The translations under genes and the position numbers were made by a program. DNA of 64,000 nt from Chrysopilus asiliformis (Eukaryota > Arthropoda > Insecta > Diptera > Rhagionidae): the NCBI GenBank assembly GCA_964034945.1, contig CAXIUK010000026.1, positions 1 to 64,000 on the forward strand, read 5' to 3'. Position 1 is the stretch's first letter. Each line of letters begins with the position of its first letter. The notes under the pieces are model-generated. The model saw only the letters and a list, made by a program, of their open reading frames with translations. It did no database searches and was not told the origin of the DNA. Below, one piece after another: positions 11,501 to 26,209 of the stretch.

Positions 11501-14500
11501 ACTGACAGACTGACAGACTGACAGACTGACAGACTGACAGACTGACAGACTGACAGACTGACAGACTGACAGACTGACAGACTGACAGACTGACAGACTG
11601 ACAGACTGACAGACTGACAGACTGACAGACTGACAGACTGACAGACTGACAGACTGACAGACTGACAGACTGACAGACTGACAGACTGACAGACTGACAG
11701 ACTGACAGACTGACAGACTGACAGACTGACAGACTGACAGACTGACAGACTGACAGACTGACAGACTGACAGACTGACAGACTGACAGACTGACAGACTG
11801 ACAGACTGACAGACTGACAGACTGACAGACTGACAGACTGACAGACTGACAGACTGACAGACTGACAGACTGACAGACTGACAGACTGACAGACTGACAG
11901 ACTGACAGACTGACAGACTGACAGACTGACAGACTGACAGACTGACAGACTGACAGACTGACAGACTGACAGACTGACAGACTGACAGACTGACAGACTG
12001 ACAGACTGACAGACTGACAGACTGACAGACTGACAGACTGACAGACTGACAGACTGACAGACTGACAGACTGACAGACTGACAGACTGACAGACTGACAG
12101 ACTGACAGACTGACAGACTGACAGACTGACAGACTGACAGACTGACAGACTGACAGACTGACAGACTGACAGACTGACAGACTGACAGACTGACAGACTG
12201 ACAGACTGACAGACTGACAGACTGACAGACTGACAGACTGACAGACTGACAGACTGACAGACTGACAGACTGACAGACTGACAGACTGACAGACTGACAG
12301 ACTGACAGACTGACAGACTGACAGACTGACAGACTGACAGACTGACAGACTGACAGACTGACAGACTGACAGACTGACAGACTGACAGACTGACAGACTG
12401 ACAGACTGACAGACTGACAGACTGACAGACTGACAGACTGACAGACTGACAGACTGACAGACTGACAGACTGACAGACTGACAGACTGACAGACTGACAG
12501 ACTGACAGACTGACAGACTGACAGACTGACAGACTGACAGACTGACAGACTGACAGACTGACAGACTGACAGACTGACAGACTGACAGACTGACAGACTG
12601 ACAGACTGACAGACTGACAGACAGACTGACAGACTGACAGACTGACAGACAGACAGACAGACTGACAGACTGACAGACTGACAGACTGACAGACTGACAG
12701 ACTGACAGACTGACAGACTGACAGACTGACAGACTGACAGACTGACAGACTGACAGACTGACAGACTGACAGACTGACAGACTGACAGACTGACAGACTG
12801 ACAGACTGACAGACTGACAGACTGACAGACTGACAGACTGACAGACTGACAGACTGACAGACTGACAGACTGACAGACTGACAGACTGACAGACTGACAG
12901 ACTGACAGACTGACAGACTGACAGACTGACAGACTGACAGACTGACAGACTGACAGACTGACAGACTGACAGACTGACAGACTGACAGACTGACAGACTG
13001 ACAGACTGACAGACTGACAGACTGACAGACTGACAGACTGACAGACTGACAGACTGACAGACTGACAGACTGACAGACTGACAGACTGACAGACTGACAG
13101 ACTGACAGACTGACAGACTGACAGACTGACAGACTGACAGACTGACAGACTGACAGACTGACAGACTGACAGACTGACAGACTGACAGACTGACAGACTG
13201 ACAGACTGACAGACTGACAGACTGACAGACTGACAGACTGACAGACTGACAGACTGACAGACTGACAGACTGACAGACTGACAGACTGACAGACTGACAG
13301 ACTGACAGACTGACAGACTGACAGACTGACAGACTGACAGACTGACAGACTGACAGACTGACAGACTGACAGACTGACAGACTGACAGACTGACAGACTG
13401 ACAGACTGACAGACTGACAGACTGACAGACTGACAGACTGACAGACTGACAGACTGACAGACTGACAGACTGACAGACTGACAGACTGACAGACTGACAG
13501 ACTGACAGACTGACAGACTGACAGACTGACAGACTGACAGACTGACAGACTGACAGACTGACAGACTGACAGACTGACAGACTGACAGACTGACAGACTG
13601 ACAGACTGACAGACTGACAGACTGACAGACTGACAGACTGACAGACTGACAGACTGACAGACTGACAGACTGACAGACTGACAGACTGACAGACTGACAG
13701 ACTGACAGACTGACAGACTGACAGACTGACAGACTGACAGACTGACAGACTGACAGACTGACAGACTGACAGACTGACAGACTGACAGACTGACAGACTG
13801 ACAGACTGACAGACTGACAGACTGACAGACTGACAGACTGACAGACTGACAGACTGACAGACTGACAGACTGACAGACTGACAGACTGACAGACTGACAG
13901 ACTGACAGACTGACAGACTGACAGACTGACAGACTGACAGACTGACAGACTGACAGACTGACAGACTGACAGACTGACAGACTGACAGACTGACAGACTG
14001 ACAGACTGACAGACTGACAGACTGACAGACTGACAGACTGACAGACTGACAGACTGACAGACTGACAGACTGACAGACAGACTGACAGACTGACAGACTG
14101 ACAGACTGACAGACTGACAGACTGACAGACTGACAGACTGACAGACTGACAGACTGACAGACTGACAGACTGACAGACTGACAGACTGACAGACTGACAG
14201 ACTGACAGACTGACAGACTGACAGACTGACAGACTGACAGACTGACAGACTGACAGACTGACAGACTGACAGACTGACAGACTGACAGACTGACAGACTG
14301 ACAGACTGACAGACTGACAGACTGACAGACTGACAGACTGACAGACTGACAGACTGACAGACTGACAGACTGACAGACTGACAGACTGACAGACTGACAG
14401 ACTGACAGACTGACAGACTGACAGACTGACAGACTGACAGACTGACAGACTGACAGACTGACAGACTGACAGACTGACAGACTGACAGACTGACAGACTG

Positions 14501-17500
14501 ACAGACTGACAGACTGACAGACTGACAGACTGACAGACTGACAGACTGACAGACTGACAGACTGACAGACTGACAGACTGACAGACTGACAGACTGACAG
14601 ACTGACAGACTGACAGACTGACAGACTGACAGACTGACAGACTGACAGACTGACAGACTGACAGACTGACAGACTGACAGACTGACAGACTGACAGACTG
14701 ACAGACTGACAGACTGACAGACTGACAGACTGACAGACTGACAGACTGACAGACTGACAGACTGACAGACTGACAGACTGACAGACTGACAGACTGACAG
14801 ACTGACAGACTGACAGACTGACAGACTGACAGACTGACAGACTGACAGACTGACAGACTGACAGACTGACAGACTGACAGACTGACAGACTGACAGACTG
14901 ACAGACTGACAGACTGACAGACTGACAGACTGACAGACTGACAGACTGACAGACTGACAGACTGACAGACTGACAGACTGACAGACTGACAGACTGACAG
15001 ACTGACAGACTGACAGACTGACAGACTGACAGACTGACAGACTGACAGACTGACAGACTGACAGACTGACAGACTGACAGACTGACAGACTGACAGACTG
15101 ACAGACTGACAGACTGACAGACTGACAGACTGACAGACTGACAGACTGACAGACTGACAGACTGACAGACTGACAGACTGACAGACTGACAGACTGACAG
15201 ACTGACAGACTGACAGACTGACAGACTGACAGACTGACAGACTGACAGACTGACAGACTGACAGACTGACAGACTGACAGACTGACAGACTGACAGACTG
15301 ACAGACTGACAGACTGACAGACTGACAGACTGACAGACTGACAGACTGACAGACTGACAGACTGACAGACTGACAGACTGACAGACTGACAGACTGACAG
15401 ACTGACAGACTGACAGACTGACAGACTGACAGACTGACAGACTGACAGACTGACAGACTGACAGACTGACAGACTGACAGACTGACAGACTGACAGACTG
15501 ACAGACTGACAGACTGACAGACTGACAGACTGACAGACTGACAGACTGACAGACTGACAGACTGACAGACTGACAGACTGACAGACTGACAGACTGACAG
15601 ACTGACAGACTGACAGACTGACAGACTGACAGACTGACAGACTGACAGACTGACAGACTGACAGACTGACAGACTGACAGACTGACAGACTGACAGACTG
15701 ACAGACTGACAGACTGACAGACTGACAGACTGACAGACTGACAGACTGACAGACTGACAGACTGACAGACTGACAGACTGACAGACTGACAGACTGACAG
15801 ACTGACAGACTGACAGACTGACAGACTGACAGACTGACAGACTGACAGACTGACAGACTGACAGACTGACAGACTGACAGACTGACAGACTGACAGACTG
15901 ACAGACTGACAGACTGACAGACTGACAGACTGACAGACTGACAGACTGACAGACTGACAGACTGACAGACTGACAGACTGACAGACTGACAGACTGACAG
16001 ACTGACAGACTGACAGACTGACAGACTGACAGACTGACAGACTGACAGACTGACAGACTGACAGACTGACAGACTGACAGACTGACAGACTGACAGACTG
16101 ACAGACTGACAGACTGACAGACTGACAGACTGACAGACTGACAGACTGACAGACTGACAGACTGACAGACTGACAGACTGACAGACTGACAGACTGACAG
16201 ACTGACAGACTGACAGACTGACAGACTGACAGACTGACAGACTGACAGACTGACAGACTGACAGACTGACAGACTGACAGACTGACAGACTGACAGACTG
16301 ACAGACTGACAGACTGACAGACTGACAGACTGACAGACTGACAGACTGACAGACTGACAGACTGACAGACTGACAGACTGACAGACTGACAGACTGACAG
16401 ACTGACAGACTGACAGACTGACAGACTGACAGACTGACAGACTGACAGACTGACAGACTGACAGACTGACAGACTGACAGACTGACAGACTGACAGACTG
16501 ACAGACTGACAGACTGACAGACTGACAGACTGACAGACTGACAGACTGACAGACTGACAGACTGACAGACTGACAGACTGACAGACTGACAGACTGACAG
16601 ACTGACAGACTGACAGACTGACAGACTGACAGACTGACAGACTGACAGACTGACAGACTGACAGACTGACAGACTGACAGACTGACAGACTGACAGACTG
16701 ACAGACTGACAGACTGACAGACTGACAGACTGACAGACTGACAGACTGACAGACTGACAGACTGACAGACTGACAGACTGACAGACTGACAGACTGACAG
16801 ACTGACAGACTGACAGACTGACAGACTGACAGACTGACAGACTGACAGACTGACAGACTGACAGACTGACAGACTGACAGACTGACAGACTGACAGACTG
16901 ACAGACTGACAGACTGACAGACTGACAGACTGACAGACTGACAGACTGACAGACTGACAGACTGACAGACTGACAGACTGACAGACTGACAGACTGACAG
17001 ACTGACAGACTGACAGACTGACAGACTGACAGACTGACAGACTGACAGACTGACAGACTGACAGACTGACAGACTGACAGACTGACAGACTGACAGACTG
17101 ACAGACTGACAGACTGACAGACTGACAGACTGACAGACTGACAGACTGACAGACTGACAGACTGACAGACTGACAGACTGACAGACTGACAGACTGACAG
17201 ACTGACAGACTGACAGACTGACAGACTGACAGACTGACAGACTGACAGACTGACAGACTGACAGACTGACAGACTGACAGACTGACAGACTGACAGACTG
17301 ACAGACTGACAGACTGACAGACTGACAGACTGACAGACTGACAGACTGACAGACTGACAGACTGACAGACTGACAGACTGACAGACTGACAGACTGACAG
17401 ACTGACAGACTGACAGACTGACAGACTGACAGACTGACAGACTGACAGACTGACAGACTGACAGACTGACAGACTGACAGACTGACAGACTGACAGACTG

Positions 17501-20500
17501 ACAGACTGACAGACTGACAGACTGACAGACTGACAGACTGACAGACTGACAGACTGACAGACTGACAGACTGACAGACTGACAGACTGACAGACTGACAG
17601 ACTGACAGACTGACAGACTGACAGACTGACAGACTGACAGACTGACAGACTGACAGACTGACAGACTGACAGACTGACAGACTGACAGACTGACAGACTG
17701 ACAGACTGACAGACTGACAGACTGACAGACTGACAGACTGACAGACTGACAGACTGACAGACTGACAGACTGACAGACTGACAGACTGACAGACTGACAG
17801 ACTGACAGACTGACAGACTGACAGACTGACAGACTGACAGACTGACAGACTGACAGACTGACAGACTGACAGACTGACAGACTGACAGACTGACAGACTG
17901 ACAGACTGACAGACTGACAGACTGACAGACTGACAGACTGACAGACTGACAGACTGACAGACTGACAGACTGACAGACTGACAGACTGACAGACTGACAG
18001 ACTGACAGACTGACAGACTGACAGACTGACAGACTGACAGACTGACAGACTGACAGACTGACAGACTGACAGACTGACAGACTGACAGACTGACAGACTG
18101 ACAGACTGACAGACTGACAGACTGACAGACTGACAGACTGACAGACTGACAGACTGACAGACTGACAGACTGACAGACTGACAGACTGACAGACTGACAG
18201 ACTGACAGACTGACAGACTGACAGACTGACAGACTGACAGACTGACAGACTGACAGACTGACAGACTGACAGACTGACAGACTGACAGACTGACAGACTG
18301 ACAGACTGACAGACTGACAGACTGACAGACTGACAGACTGACAGACTGACAGACTGACAGACTGACAGACTGACAGACTGACAGACTGACAGACTGACAG
18401 ACTGACAGACTGACAGACTGACAGACTGACAGACTGACAGACTGACAGACTGACAGACTGACAGACTGACAGACTGACAGACTGACAGACTGACAGACTG
18501 ACAGACTGACAGACTGACAGACTGACAGACTGACAGACTGACAGACTGACAGACTGACAGACTGACAGACTGACAGACTGACAGACTGACAGACTGACAG
18601 ACTGACAGACTGACAGACTGACAGACTGACAGACTGACAGACTGACAGACTGACAGACTGACAGACTGACAGACTGACAGACTGACAGACTGACAGACTG
18701 ACAGACTGACAGACTGACAGACTGACAGACTGACAGACTGACAGACTGACAGACTGACAGACTGACAGACTGACAGACTGACAGACTGACAGACTGACAG
18801 ACTGACAGACTGACAGACTGACAGACTGACAGACTGACAGACTGACAGACTGACAGACTGACAGACTGACAGACTGACAGACTGACAGACTGACAGACTG
18901 ACAGACTGACAGACTGACAGACTGACAGACTGACAGACTGACAGACTGACAGACTGACAGACTGACAGACTGACAGACTGACAGACTGACAGACTGACAG
19001 ACTGACAGACTGACAGACTGACAGACTGACAGACTGACAGACTGACAGACTGACAGACTGACAGACTGACAGACTGACAGACTGACAGACTGACAGACTG
19101 ACAGACTGACAGACTGACAGACTGACAGACTGACAGACTGACAGACTGACAGACTGACAGACTGACAGACTGACAGACTGACAGACTGACAGACTGACAG
19201 ACTGACAGACTGACAGACTGACAGACTGACAGACTGACAGACTGACAGACTGACAGACTGACAGACTGACAGACTGACAGACTGACAGACTGACAGACTG
19301 ACAGACTGACAGACTGACAGACTGACAGACTGACAGACTGACAGACTGACAGACTGACAGACTGACAGACTGACAGACTGACAGACTGACAGACTGACAG
19401 ACTGACAGACTGACAGACTGACAGACTGACAGACTGACAGACTGACAGACTGACAGACTGACAGACTGACAGACTGACAGACTGACAGACTGACAGACTG
19501 ACAGACTGACAGACTGACAGACTGACAGACTGACAGACTGACAGACTGACAGACTGACAGACTGACAGACTGACAGACTGACAGACTGACAGACTGACAG
19601 ACTGACAGACTGACAGACTGACAGACTGACAGACTGACAGACTGACAGACTGACAGACTGACAGACTGACAGACTGACAGACTGACAGACTGACAGACTG
19701 ACAGACTGACAGACTGACAGACTGACAGACTGACAGACTGACAGACTGACAGACTGACAGACTGACAGACTGACAGACTGACAGACTGACAGACTGACAG
19801 ACTGACAGACTGACAGACTGACAGACTGACAGACTGACAGACTGACAGACTGACAGACTGACAGACTGACAGACTGACAGACTGACAGACTGACAGACTG
19901 ACAGACTGACAGACTGACAGACTGACAGACTGACAGACTGACAGACTGACAGACTGACAGACTGACAGACTGACAGACTGACAGACTGACAGACTGACAG
20001 ACTGACAGACTGACAGACTGACAGACTGACAGACTGACAGACTGACAGACTGACAGACTGACAGACTGACAGACTGACAGACTGACAGACTGACAGACTG
20101 ACAGACTGACAGACTGACAGACTGACAGACTGACAGACTGACAGACTGACAGACTGACAGACTGACAGACTGACAGACTGACAGACTGACAGACTGACAG
20201 ACTGACAGACTGACAGACTGACAGACTGACAGACTGACAGACTGACAGACTGACAGACTGACAGACTGACAGACTGACAGACTGACAGACTGACAGACTG
20301 ACAGACTGACAGACTGACAGACTGACAGACTGACAGACTGACAGACTGACAGACTGACAGACTGACAGACTGACAGACTGACAGACTGACAGACTGACAG
20401 ACTGACAGACTGACAGACTGACAGACTGACAGACTGACAGACTGACAGACTGACAGACTGACAGACTGACAGACTGACAGACTGACAGACTGACAGACTG

Positions 20501-22323
20501 ACAGACTGACAGACTGACAGACTGACAGACTGACAGACTGACAGACTGACAGACTGACAGACTGACAGACTGACAGACTGACAGACTGACAGACTGACAG
20601 ACTGACAGACTGACAGACTGACAGACTGACAGACTGACAGACTGACAGACTGACAGACTGACAGACTGACAGACTGACAGACTGACAGACTGACAGACTG
20701 ACAGACTGACAGACTGACAGACTGACAGACTGACAGACTGACAGACTGACAGACTGACAGACTGACAGACTGACAGACTGACAGACTGACAGACTGACAG
20801 ACTGACAGACTGACAGACTGACAGACTGACAGACTGACAGACTGACAGACTGACAGACTGACAGACTGACAGACTGACAGACTGACAGACTGACAGACTG
20901 ACAGACTGACAGACTGACAGACTGACAGACTGACAGACTGACAGACTGACAGACTGACAGACTGACAGACTGACAGACTGACAGACTGACAGACTGACAG
21001 ACTGACAGACTGACAGACTGACAGACTGACAGACTGACAGACTGACAGACTGACAGACTGACAGACTGACAGACTGACAGACTGACAGACTGACAGACTG
21101 ACAGACTGACAGACTGACAGACTGACAGACTGACAGACTGACAGACTGACAGACTGACAGACTGACAGACTGACAGACTGACAGACTGACAGACTGACAG
21201 ACTGACAGACTGACAGACTGACAGACTGACAGACTGACAGACTGACAGACTGACAGACTGACAGACTGACAGACTGACAGACTGACAGACTGACAGACTG
21301 ACAGACTGACAGACTGACAGACTGACAGACTGACAGACTGACAGACTGACAGACTGACAGACTGACAGACTGACAGACTGACAGACTGACAGACTGACAG
21401 ACTGACAGACTGACAGACTGACAGACTGACAGACTGACAGACTGACAGACTGACAGACTGACAGACTGACAGACTGACAGACTGACAGACTGACAGACTG
21501 ACAGACTGACAGACTGACAGACTGACAGACTGACAGACTGACAGACTGACAGACTGACAGACTGACAGACTGACAGACTGACAGACTGACAGACTGACAG
21601 ACTGACAGACTGACAGACTGACAGACTGACAGACTGACAGACTGACAGACTGACAGACTGACAGACTGACAGACTGACAGACTGACAGACTGACAGACTG
21701 ACAGACTGACAGACTGACAGACTGACAGACTGACAGACTGACAGACTGACAGACTGACAGACTGACAGACTGACAGACTGACAGACTGACAGACTGACAG
21801 ACTGACAGACTGACAGACTGACAGACTGACAGACTGACAGACTGACAGACTGACAGACTGACAGACTGACAGACTGACAGACTGACAGACTGACAGACTG
21901 ACAGACTGACAGACTGACAGACTGACAGACTGACAGACTGACAGACTGACAGACTGACAGACTGACAGACTGACAGACTGACAGACTGACAGACTGACAG
22001 ACTGACAGACTGACAGACTGACAGACTGACAGACTGACAGACTGACAGACTGACAGACTGACAGACTGACAGACTGACAGACTGACAGACTGACAGACTG
22101 ACAGACTGACAGACTGACAGACTGACAGACTGACAGACTGACAGACTGACAGACTGACAGACTGACAGACTGACAGACTGACAGACTGACAGACTGACAG
22201 ACTGACAGACTGACAGACTGACAGACTGACAGACTGACAGACTGACAGACTGACAGACTGACAGACTGACAGACTGACAGACTGACAGACTGACAGACTG
22301 ACAGACTGACAGACTGACAGACT

Positions 22324-24975
22324 GAGAGACTGAGAAGAGACTGAGAAGAGACTGAGAGACTGAGAAGAGACTGAGAAGAGACTGAGAGACTGAGAGACTG
22401 AGAAGAGACTGAGAGACTGAGAGACTGAGAAGAGACTGAGAGACTGAGAGACTGAGAGACTGAGAGACTGAGAGACTGAGAGACTGAGAGACTGAGAGAC
22501 TGAGAGACTGAGAGACTGAGAGACTGAGAGACTGAGAGACTGAGAGACTGAGAGACTGAGAGACTGAGAGACTGAGAGACTGAGAGACTGAGAGACTGAG
22601 AGACTGAGAGACTGAGAGACTGAGAGACTGAGAGACTGAGAGACTGAGAGACTGAGAGACTGAGAGACTGAGAGACTGAGAGACTGAGAGACTGAGAGAC
22701 TGAGAGACTGAGAGACTGAGAGACTGAGAGACTGAGAGACTGAGAGACTGAGAGACTGAGAGACTGAGAGACTGAGAGACTGAGAGACTGAGAGACTGAG
22801 AGACTGAGAGACTGAGAGACTGAGAGACTGAGAGACTGAGAGACTGAGAGACTGAGAGACTGAGAGACTGACAGACTGACAGACTGACAGACTGACAGAC
22901 TGACAGACTGACAGACTGACAGACTGACAGACTGACAGACTGACAGACTGACAGACTGACAGACTGACAGACTGACAGACTGACAGACTGACAGACTGAC
23001 AGACTGACAGACTGACAGACTGACAGACTGACAGACTGACAGACTGACAGACTGACAGACTGACAGACTGACAGACTGACAGACTGACAGACTGACAGAC
23101 TGACAGACTGACAGACTGACAGACTGACAGACTGACAGACTGACAGACTGACAGACTGACAGACTGACAGACTGACAGACTGACAGACTGACAGACTGAC
23201 AGACTGACAGACTGACAGACTGACAGACTGACAGACTGACAGACTGACAGACTGACAGACTGACAGACTGACAGACTGACAGACTGACAGACTGACAGAC
23301 TGACAGACTGACAGACTGACAGACTGACAGACTGACAGACTGACAGACTGACAGACTGACAGACTGACAGACTGACAGACTGACAGACTGACAGACTGAC
23401 AGACTGACAGACTGACAGACTGACAGACTGACAGACTGACAGACTGACAGACTGACAGACTGACAGACTGACAGACTGACAGACTGACAGACTGACAGAC
23501 TGACAGACTGACAGACTGACAGACTGACAGACTGACAGACTGACAGACTGACAGACTGACAGACTGACAGACTGACAGACTGACAGACTGACAGACTGAC
23601 AGACTGACAGACTGACAGACTGACAGACTGACAGACTGACAGACTGACAGACTGACAGACTGACAGACTGACAGACTGACAGACTGACAGACTGACAGAC
23701 TGAGAGACTGAGAAGAGACTGAGAAGAGACTGAGAGACTGAGAAGAGACTGAGAAGAGACTGAGAGACTGAGAGACTGAGAAGAGACTGAGAGACTGAGA
23801 GACTGAGAAGAGACTGAGAGACTGAGAGACTGAGAGACTGAGAGACTGAGAGACTGAGAGACTGAGAGACTGAGAGACTGAGAGACTGAGAGACTGAGAG
23901 ACTGAGAGACTGAGAGACTGAGAGACTGAGAGACTGAGAGACTGAGAGACTGAGAGACTGAGAGACTGAGAGACTGAGAGACTGAGAGACTGAGAGACTG
24001 AGAGACTGAGAGACTGAGAGACTGAGAGACTGAGAGACTGAGAGACTGAGAGACTGAGAGACTGAGAGACTGAGAGACTGAGAGACTGAGAGACTGAGAG
24101 ACTGAGAGACTGAGAGACTGAGAGACTGAGAGACTGAGAGACTGAGAGACTGAGAGACTGAGAGACTGAGAGACTGAGAGACTGAGAGACTGAGAGACTG
24201 AGAGACTGAGAGACTGAGAGACTGAGAGACTGAGAGACTGACAGACTGACAGACTGACAGACTGACAGACTGACAGACTGACAGACTGACAGACTGACAG
24301 ACTGACAGACTGACAGACTGACAGACTGACAGACTGACAGACTGACAGACTGACAGACTGACAGACTGACAGACTGACAGACTGACAGACTGACAGACTG
24401 ACAGACTGACAGACTGACAGACTGACAGACTGACAGACTGACAGACTGACAGACTGACAGACTGACAGACTGACAGACTGACAGACTGACAGACTGACAG
24501 ACTGACAGACTGACAGACTGACAGACTGACAGACTGACAGACTGACAGACTGACAGACTGACAGACTGACAGACTGACAGACTGACAGACTGACAGACTG
24601 ACAGACTGACAGACTGACAGACTGACAGACTGACAGACTGACAGACTGACAGACTGACAGACTGACAGACTGACAGACTGACAGACTGACAGACTGACAG
24701 ACTGACAGACTGACAGACTGACAGACTGACAGACTGACAGACTGACAGACTGACAGACTGACAGACTGACAGACTGACAGACTGACAGACTGACAGACTG
24801 ACAGACTGACAGACTGACAGACTGACAGACTGACAGACTGACAGACTGACAGACTGACAGACTGACAGACTGACAGACTGACAGACTGACAGACTGACAG
24901 ACTGACAGACTGACAGACTGACAGACTGACAGACTGACAGACTGACAGACTGACAGACTGACAGACTGACAGACT
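22324..24975. repeat. Higher-order duplication inside array 1 (period about 1.38 kb)
   Basis: A distinctive block with 11-bp units (ACTGAGAAGAG) mixed with ACTGAGAG in a fixed order occurs at 22324-22440 and again at 23701-23818. The order is identical. In both places it is followed by about 0.4 kb of AGACTGAG units and then about 0.75-0.83 kb of AGACTGAC units. This is a segmental duplication within the array. Confidence 0.85.
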
Positions 24976-25640
24976 GAGAGACTGAGAGACTGAGAGACTG
25001 AGAGACTGAGAGACTGAGAGACTGAGAGACTGAGAGACTGAGAGACTGAGAGACTGAGAGACTGAGAGACTGAGAGACTGAGAGACTGAGAGACTGAGAG
25101 ACTGAGAGACTGAGAGACTGAGAGACTGAGAGACTGAGAGACTGAGAGACTGAGAGACTGAGAGACTGAGAGACTGAGAGACTGAGAGACTGAGAGACTG
25201 AGAGACTGAGAGACTGAGAGACTGAGAGACTGAGAGACTGAGAGACTGAGAGACTGAGAGACTGAGAGACTGAGAGACTGAGAGACTGAGAGACTGAGAG
25301 ACTGAGAGACTGAGAGACTGAGAGACTGAGAGACTGAGAGACTGAGAGACTGAGAGACTGAGAGACTGAGAGACTGAGAGACTGAGAGACTGAGAGACTG
25401 AGAGACTGAGAGACTGAGAGACTGAGAGACTGAGAGACTGAGAGACTGAGAGACTGAGAGACTGAGAGACTGAGAGACTGAGAGACTGAGAGACTGAGAG
25501 ACTGAGAGACTGAGAGACTGAGAGACTGAGAGACTGAGAGACTGAGAGACTGAGAGACTGAGAGACTGAGAGACTGAGAGACTGAGAGACTGAGAGACTG
25601 AGAGACTGAGAGACTGAGAGACTGAGAGACTGAGAGACTG

Positions 25641-26209
25641 AGGGACTGAGGGACTGAGGGACTGAGGGACTGAAGGACTGAGGGACTGAGGGACTGAGGG
25701 ACTGAGGGACTGAGGGACTGAGGGACTGAGGGACTGAGGGACTGAGGGACTGAGGGACTGAGAGACTGAGGGACTGAGGGACTGAGGGACTGAGGGACTG
25801 AGTGACTGAGGGACTGAGGGACTGAGGGACTGAGAGACTGAGGGACTGAGAGACTGAGGGACTGAGGGACTGAGGGACTGAGGGACTGAGGGACTGAGGG
25901 ACTGAGGGACTGAGGGACTGAGAGACTGAGAGACTGAGAGACTGAGAGACTGAGAGACTGAGAGACTGAGAGACTGAGAGACTGAGAGACTGAGAGACTG
26001 AGAGACTGAGAGACTGAGAGACTGAGAGACTGAGAGACTGACAGACTGAGAGACTGAGAGACTGAGAGACTGAGAGACTGAGAGACTGAGAGACTGAGAG
26101 ACTGAGAGACTGAGAGACTGAGAGACTGACAGACTGACAGACTGAGAGACTGAGAGACTGAGAGACTGAGAGACTGAGAGACTGAGAGACTGAGCGACTG
26201 AGAGACTGA
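25641..26209. repeat. Diverged right edge of array 1
   Basis: Units here include GGACTGAG, a single AGGACTGA form near 25671, a TGACTGAG unit near 25801, scattered AGACTGAC near 26041 and 26125-26145, and a CGACTGAG near 26192. The heterogeneity contrasts with the uniform core, as expected for an older edge that escaped homogenisation. Confidence 0.85.

Larger units (their letters stand above)
8543..26209. repeat. Array 1: 17.7 kb satellite of the octamer AGACTGAC
   Basis: About 2,200 tandem 8-bp units. From 8641 to about 22320 it looks uniform apart from 4-bp phase slips near 8549, 12619, 12645 and 14075. An ACACTGAC variant occurs four times at about 8609-8640. From 22324 the array alternates between AGACTGAG and AGACTGAC blocks, and from 25641 it contains GGACTGAG and single odd units. 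GC is 50%, unlike the AT-rich flanks. The unit has no stop codon in any minus-strand frame, so long open frames of SLSVCQSV repeats appear; they are not genes. The left flank is family C; the right flank is LINE reverse-transcriptase sequence. Confidence 0.97.

Noticed and set aside
8543..26209. CRISPR-like array
   Set aside because: The units are contiguous 8-mers with no unique spacers and no associated genes; the genome is eukaryotic.
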